Origin: Hydractinia symbiolongicarpus
Lineage: Eukaryota; Cnidaria; Hydrozoa; Anthoathecata; Hydractiniidae
Direction: 5' to 3'
Assembly (NCBI RefSeq): GCF_029227915.1
Contig: NC_079878.1
Coordinates: 25,941,501-26,005,500 of the forward strand
Length of the DNA: 64,000 nucleotides
The translations under genes and the position numbers were made by a program. The number at the start of each line of letters is the position of its first letter. Position 1 is the stretch's first letter. A model generated the notes under the pieces. The model made no database searches. It saw only the letters and a program-made list of their open reading frames with translations, and had not been told where the DNA came from. Below are positions 57,811 to 64,000 of this stretch, in pieces.

Positions 57811-58654
57811 ACTTGTCTTTGGTAATCAAGAAGTATTTTTGGCAGTTGTTCTCTTCATTAATTTAACTCATCTCTGTCTTCGATCTTGGTACAATTTAGG
57901 CCTAGGAAAACAATACAATCGAAAAGGCATTAGCAGTCTGCTCTTCTTTTCCCAGCATGTATATCGCATTCTAAATTCAACAACTTGTCAAGTTTCTTTT
58001 TATTATTAAAACACTTGACAACATCACATTGTGATGCACCCATGATGATTTGAATACAAAATAAACCAAAGTATATGCACCAAATTACTTTGATCACAGC
58101 AAAAATGGCTTCTTCCAGCCTTCCAGGGTACACCAAAACAAATTCCTGTGTACACTAACTTTCACCTAGACCCCTGACCGCGTATTAAATTCAAAATGGG
58201 GCGCGAATGTCGGATTGGTGTATTATTCTAGCACATGTGCATCACATTAATAACGTTAAAAACTTAGCTAAAAACTTTTCTTACTTATGATGTTTAGCTA
58301 GCTTATTGTTAGAAATAAAAGTAACTTAGCTACCTAACAACCAAACAGAATTCATGGCTTTGTGATTCCTTACTTTGCACTCGCTGTTAGCTAGGATAAC
58401 CATCTAACCTTTGAATTTTAAATTTCTACATTCCAAATATACTTGGCATGATACCTTTTCTAGATTGGTTTGATGAAATTTAATCAAAGAAAAAATCGAT
58501 AATAATCATAATTTGCGGGGAATTAAGCAGGTTTCAGAGGCACCAATAAACTATTTCATAAACAATATCAGTTTTTACGAAAATATTAACATAAGTTGTC
58601 GTGATTGAAGTAAGTGGGGCAAGGTTAAGGGGATTTTGATAGACATAAATTGTT

Positions 58655-58760
58655 AAGCAGATGTTGAATAGGGGTCGGCTGTGCAGTTGGTTAAACACAC
58701 ACTTCCCTCACGTCCAAGGTTTAGGTGCTTGGAAACTTTCACAGGCCAGCCAGTTGATGA
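58655..58760 (+). repeat. possible decayed SINE head
   Basis: A-box-like GTGCAGTTGGTTAAAC is followed at tRNA-like distance by GGTTTAGGTGCTTGG, a degraded B box. No stem closure and no copy elsewhere in the window. Weak. Confidence 0.3.
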
Positions 58761-60672
58761 TGTCTGTAACAAAATTCACCGATATGAACCTCCAACCTTT
58801 GATTTTACCCTCTTGAACTAGTCTGGTAACATGTTTGCAATTTTGCACAAGCCTTGAAATTATCATTTAAAAAACTCAATAATTCATGAAATTTACAAAC
58901 TTTACAAGCCAACCTTCTAGCAATGAGCATGACAAAGTCATCTGTAGTTTGTCATTTAAAACGGAAATCAAAACAATTGATATTAAGAACTTCGTTATTG
59001 AAAAAACAATGTAAATAAGCATTGCGCCCATTCCAGAACTAGATTATGACACAAACTCATAATTAGCAGTCCTTGTCTTGTGACCCAATTTTAATAAAAG
59101 TGAAGGCTTAGAAGTTTGATTAACAAATTCCATACTCAATTCGTTCTGATTCTGACTATTAGAACTGCTTTATTTAGAATCTCTGTTCGATGTTAATAAG
59201 TAGGTTGTTCTTCATAAGTACCGTTTTTATTAGTTAAACATTTAGAGATTTCTGAAACTCAGTTCTTGTTTTGACGGTTCAGTTATCTCTGTCTGTTTTA
59301 CATTGCGAGAAACGTTTGGCATTGTAAAAAACGTCTAAGCATCAAAAGAAGGAAATCACTGAAACAAAACATTCAAAACAAACGAGGGCCAATTCTATGA
59401 TATTTAACAATACAAGATACGTATATAAAACTACTTGTTTTAAATAAAATATAGCTAACCAAAAACGAAATTCTTCTCAAAGAAAAGCGTCAGCAATAAA
59501 TTAACTTTAAATACCGAAAAAAAATTATTCTACTGCTTTTGTGTCTTATCGGTAGCCATTTAAAAACGAGTGAAGAAAAACAAATACGTCCGTGATAAAA
59601 CTCGGTAAGCATCTGGTTCCATCGTGACTGAAAGTAACCAATATAAAAATATTAAAATGTGTTAATAGTCTCCCTTCCGAGCAGGGAACACTTGAGTTTC
59701 TTTCACTTATTCGCTCATTTGATTCTATCTACTAGTTTTTCCACATAAGTAGTCTCTCGCCAAAATAAATACGTTTATTCAATCGTTAACAGATTATGTT
59801 AAACCTAACCATGCATTGAAATTGCATGCATATTGCAGAAGCATATTTAAAATTAGCAACATAAGAAAGCAAAAATTGCAAAAATAATGAAGTAGAATAC
59901 GTGCAAAATTTTAACTTTTGATACTTTACAATTCACCAATGGTATGGGACAGGTCAAGATTTAAAGGAGAGAAGAACATTTGTTTTGTGGCAGCCAGAAA
60001 ATAAATTTTAAGCGAGATACTATAATAACAAATAAACAACTGTATTTCACAACTAAGTATCTATATGTCTTCCTAGCAACATTTTTACATAATTGCCATG
60101 GCTGTACGGGGGTGAAAATAAGTAGGTCATTAAACTTTAAAAATTCGATCTTTGACTAGAGACAACCAAGAATATTCTACGTACTATAGTACTAACAGTA
60201 TTTTATAACCTTCGTTTAAACTTATTTGAACTTAAGAAATATTTGTCATGACCATCAATAATACTTTTTTTATGTTTTGAGTCTCTTTTCCACAACATAA
60301 AGCCAGCTTTGAACAATAAAGTTTGTTATGATGACATGGCGCTAAATTTGAATAAATGTACAGACCGGAATCTTTATGTCATCTTTATTTCTTGACTCTT
60401 TATTTTTTTGATCTTTACTCGCAAATTTGTTTAACAAGTTCAGTAGTATAAAATAATGAAATGTGTTTGACACATGTTGTTCAACATTTTTGATATTTTA
60501 TTCTTTAATTTTTTTCTTGTTTTATTTTCTTGTGTATATCGACTCTTGACCATTGCAATATAGAAAATATATATATTCTATGTTTTCTAATTAAGCCACC
60601 CGTTCGGTAAATGTGTGAAAAATACTTATATATAGTCCAGCACTCACAAAGATGTAGTTAAATAAAATTAAT

Positions 60673-60925
60673 TTATAATGGGGATTTTTTATGGAGCAGA
60701 ACCACCAATCCGGTCTGGTCTTTAAACTTAACACTCATCATAAACTGTTTGTCCCGCAGTCGTGCCGCAACGCAGTTGGCATCTCCTTTAACGTGCTCTA
60801 ACGGCTCATGGAACTCGACACTATCATTTTATGGAAGCTACATCCTTCCAAACGTTGACCGCCAGCTACGTAGGTCGTTAGCACTAAGTATAAATTAGAT
60901 TTCGATGTCATCGTAAACTGGAATA
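60673..60925 (-). pseudogene. possible frameshifted coding relic or unrecognised terminal exon
   Basis: A GC-richer island. On the minus strand, one frame is open from an acceptor-like TATTCCAG (about 60918) through LVLTTYVAGGQRLEGCSFHK. A second frame takes over and runs DSVEFHEPLEHVKGDANC, then RLRDKQFMMSVKFKDQTG, to a stop at 60673-60675. The amino-acid make-up looks protein-like and the two frames would join by a small indel near 60830. I do not recognise the protein. Confidence 0.35.
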
Positions 60926-61945
60926 GGGAAAAGGAGTTAACGTTCATGGTGAGGAATTTTCCCTGCCTTTTTGACCCAAAGTCGTTTCCATTTTCGTAAT
61001 TTTGTTAATTTCTTTCTTTCCAGGCTACATCGTCTTCTTCGAAGTAGTAATAATAACAAGACTTTCTTTCTATCTTTCTTTTTCATTCTTTCTCGCATGA
61101 GGTTCGACTACAAAAGAGCTAACGATGCACCGTAGTGTGAACGTGAAACGAATACATCAGGTACCCGCGGCTCAAAAATTGAAATCGGCTAACACATTAT
61201 GCGCACTATGGTTAGCTCATCGTTAGTCCATAGTGAGAACCAAGCTTAAAAGTCGTACGATGACGTTACACTTTTTCTAAAAAAAATATTATTGTTGTTG
61301 GAATTTTCATTGTATATTTATTATTTTTATTTACTCAGCAGTGCATGGAAAAAATGTTGGTAAAGAAAGTTTCAGTTAGAAATATATATTCGTTGTTATT
61401 AGCGTCGTTTTGAATAGGTAAAAATGTCCTAATTTTAAAACAACGATATCAGCGAGAAAATATATATGGAGCACATTTAACATGTAAACGGTGAAAGTGA
61501 GCTCTTTCTTTTAGATTATCTGCATTGAATACACACATTGATAATATCGAAAGTTTTTTTAAACAGAAATAAAGTTAAAGTGGATTTCTTTTGAAATGTG
61601 ATCGCTGTTTCACATTACAACGTATATAGCCAACAATAATTTGCAATGTAGAAATTGTAGAAATATTACTGAAGAATGATTCTCCAGTATATCAGTGTCA
61701 CGTTTTACTTTACAGGGAAGAGAGATGACACATTCGTATCTATTTAACAACTATCTTTCAAAATAATAAGTGTTTGTTTTTATACTGTTATCTGTCGTAG
61801 GTGTCGCTCTCCATTCTACGTCAAAACGATCAGGAGATAATGAAAAGAAATTTTAAATTTTCTAACTTTCTGTTTTGTGCACTTAAATTCAAGATATTAA
61901 ATTTTAACAAGAACTTATATACTGTAATGTCAAGTGCACACATAA

Positions 61946-62191
61946 AAAGCAGACACAGAATATGAAACAGACGCAGAAAATGAAGCAGACGCAGAATATG
62001 AAGCAGACGCAGGATATAAAGCATACACAGAATATGAAGCAGACGCAGGATAAAACGCAGACACAGAATATGAAACAGACGCAGAATATGAAGCAGATGC
62101 AGAATATGAAGCAGACGCAGGAAATGAAACAGACGCAGAATATGAAGCAGACGCAGAATATGAAGCAGACGCAGAATATGAAGCAGATGCA
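61946..62191. repeat. 18-bp minisatellite
   Basis: About 13-14 copies of an 18-bp unit (GCAGAATATGAAGCAGAC) with single-base variants. Because 18 is a multiple of three and the unit lacks stops in most frames, long frames appear on both strands (MKQTQN repeats on plus; Cys/Phe-, Ser/Ala- and Leu/His-rich repeats on minus). None has other support as a gene. Confidence 0.95.
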
Positions 62192-62509
62192 AGCACTGTG
62201 TAAACACTCATGAAACAAGTGAAACTGACTAAAAATATAAAGCATGCGTTGAAGTATTTTGATATTCCAATTCATCTGTTGCTTCCTTCTTGTTGTTGCT
62301 CCATACTTGTTTCATGATTTTTGTAGTGCGAACCTACGCGATGGACATACTGTACAGCCCTGGAAATTGGCTGTACGTAAAAAACCCGCACACTTCGTAA
62401 TTTTTTTTTCTCTGTATTTTTTTGGCATTATGTATAAATTTGACAATATTGCGTTATTTTTAGTCATAGCTATATGAAAAATCACAGTGACACTATTTAC
62501 ATATTCAAG

Positions 62510-63943
62510 ATGCAGCGGATCATATCAAATGAAATTCAGTTACCAGACGGTAGAGTTGGAGTACCGATCTATATTCAACCATCAGTGTTTCCACCATTAA
62601 TTTATCCCTGTCATGTTATTACCCTTCGAATATGTGGTGAGTGGTTTTTATGATAGATATAAAAGCTTTTTTGAAAATTTTTTTTGGCAAATTTAAATAT
62701 ATTTTAACTGGGTATATACACCTGCCAGGTATAGGCGGATATTTGATTTTTTAAACCTCCACAGTTAAAGTTTGGAATATGTGGTTACATACCTAAGGAA
62801 AAAAAGTTACATACAATTAGCAGAAATATGCTTTGTAGTTAGATAGCTACACCTGGGATTGTATTGAAATGGCAATTCAATAACAGGTATTCCGTATATA
62901 ATGCAACCCACAACTCAAATAAGCGGTATAACTGTCACGTTAACTTATTTCACAATTCAGAAATGCTTAATGACTGTTAGCTAGACGGGGGTAACAACTA
63001 CCTGTGTTTTTTAAACCAAAGTTTGCTATGCTATAACAAGTTCACAAGACTTGTACCAGCTTACATTTAAAAATATAATTAGTATATATATATATAAAAA
63101 AAAACGATCCAAGAAATCTATGGCTTGATACTCATAAGTGTAGTAGTTAATAAACCAGGATAATCCAAGTATGGCATGTTTGCCCCTAAAGGTGGGAAAG
63201 AAATCAAAATAAATATATTTAAGATTTGCATAAAGGCAAAAAAGAATGATAAAAATACAATTAAACTGATAAAATATGTATCTATATAAATATAATTAAT
63301 AAAGCAGAACAGATGTACAATCAACCGTACTTATAAAAGTAAAATAATCTCTAAGTTTCAAAGTTAGCCATATCTTCGGAAGGCCGGTTGGGGACGATAC
63401 TGCGAGTAACGTTATAATGAAGTTTTAGGTTAGGGGTTAGGGAAATACTCAGATTTTTTTAATGCAACTTAAAACTACCATGTTTCAGACATAGACAATC
63501 GGACGTATGGATCGACAGAATTTAAAATACCACAAAATATCTATTTAAGTGTAATTTAAGATATTCCATGTTTGTTGAATTTCGTTTTGTATCAAATTAT
63601 TTAGCTGGGCTACAAATTGGTATTGGTGTATTTATGCATCTTGGATATTTCTGTAACCAATATTTCATCACAACAGGATTTGGAGTAACCTCGATTATCA
63701 CTGGAATTATTGGATTAACACTAACATTTCGGATGCATTTCAGCGCTTTAAATGGAACCTATATGACAAGTTCAGCAATAAATGTAATTTACGCTTCATT
63801 TCATGGCATGAGGTATGCTTCACTCGACAAATTATTTTGCAAGTTCATTGGTGCAACAGCAATGGCTTGTATGGGCATCTCATTAGTTGCCATCGTGTTT
63901 TGTATGAAGACCAACATTTGTTGTCCAAGTTGTCATGCGTATG
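62510..63943 (+). CDS. four-helix membrane protein, first two exons; continues past right edge
   Basis: Exon 1 is 62510-62636 (ATG in AAGATGC; ending CGAATATGTG|GTGAGT, phase 1). Exon 2 is 63605-63943 (acceptor ATTATTTAG|CT, donor TATG|GTAAGT, phase 1). The joined frame is open. After about 40 soluble residues it has four hydrophobic segments: VITLRICAGLQIGIGVFMHL, FGVTSIITGIIGLTLTF, a shorter central one (MTSSAINVIYASF), and KFIGATAMACMGISLVAIVF. A CCPSC cysteine cluster then follows. The pattern of four helices with short loops resembles MS4A/TMEM176-type tetraspan proteins more than true tetraspanins, since there is no large CCG-containing loop. Function is unknown. An additional exon between 62637 and 63604 is possible but not needed by phase. 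Confidence 0.75.
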
Positions 63944-64000
63944 GTAAGTATTATATCTACTTTTTGAGCAGAGCAGCGCAAACAATTAACGGAATAGTTT

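Larger units (their letters stand above)
56479..58221. mobile_element. decayed, internally deleted ISL2EU-type element
   Basis: The ends are 18-bp inverted repeats (AATACACCAATCCGACAT at 56476-56493, its complement at 58207-58224), flanked by AT as in the full element at 6835-11791. Inside, relics of both element genes lie in the same order and orientation: accessory protein on plus, transposase on minus. The 1743-bp length against about 5 kb, and the missing SWIM-to-YqaJ and catalytic portions, show large internal deletion. The inner parts of the ends differ from the full element, so it is a separate family. Confidence 0.82.
58761..62509. other. no complete gene seen
   Basis: Mostly AT-rich noncoding sequence. 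Exceptions are a possible coding relic at 60673-60925 (listed separately) and the 18-bp minisatellite at 61946-62191. Confidence 0.45.

Noticed and set aside
61830-62275. Long overlapping open frames on both strands rich in Cys/Phe, Ser/Ala or Met-Lys-Gln-Thr repeats
   Set aside because: They are the translation of an 18-bp minisatellite whose unit happens to lack stop codons; no splice sites or conserved sequence support a gene.

Overview
This window looks like nuclear DNA of a cnidarian, most likely a hydrozoan. It is AT-rich, its genes are split by short introns with ordinary GT-AG borders, and large parts are decayed transposons and simple repeats. The species is an inference; I recognise no diagnostic locus.

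Host genes. I read six, working out splice sites by hand and checking reading phase across every junction. (1) The first coding exon of an EFHD2/swiprosin-like EF-hand protein, minus strand, near 1.2 kb. (2) A complete calsyntenin-like gene, plus strand, 15794-20656: 8 exons, 709 aa, with no cadherin repeats in the model. (3) A two-exon secreted SOUL/heme-binding-like protein, minus strand, 22268-23189, 222 aa. (4) A 20-exon minus-strand gene, 26332-35080, 642 aa, that joins an N-terminal ubiquitin-like fold, about three or four membrane segments and a C-terminal armadillo-like solenoid. I know no named family with this order, and it is the best candidate here for something undescribed. (5) A four-exon plus-strand gene, 49741-52538, 243 aa, for a secreted protein ending in a ten-cysteine colipase-fold module like Dickkopf or prokineticin. 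(6) The first two exons of a four-helix membrane protein, plus strand, running off the right end (62510-63943).

Mobile DNA. The left edge holds the end of a piggyBac-like transposon with its TTAA site. At 2.4-4.9 kb a decayed non-LTR retrotransposon lies beside a SINE relic. A nearly complete 4.96-kb ISL2EU-type DNA transposon fills 6835-11791. It has 91-bp inverted ends, a spliced THAP/DDE transposase on the minus strand, and a converging SAP-SWIM-YqaJ-PHD gene on the plus strand broken by three one-base homopolymer shifts. A shrunken relative with matching ends lies at 56479-58221. Small non-autonomous elements include a Harbinger-like MITE with TAA duplications, a TTAA-flanked piggyBac-like MITE, two other inverted-repeat elements, and a pair of almost identical tRNA-derived SINEs in opposite orientation 2 kb apart.

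Layout: 0-12 kb mobile DNA plus one host exon; 12-15 kb empty; 15-23 kb calsyntenin and SOUL genes; 23-26 kb repeats; 26-35 kb the UBL-membrane-ARM gene; 35-49 kb transposon debris; 49.7-52.5 kb the colipase-fold gene; 52.5-62 kb mostly empty apart from the ISL2EU relic; 62.5 kb to the end the membrane protein. The genes show no operon-like linkage or shared pathway.
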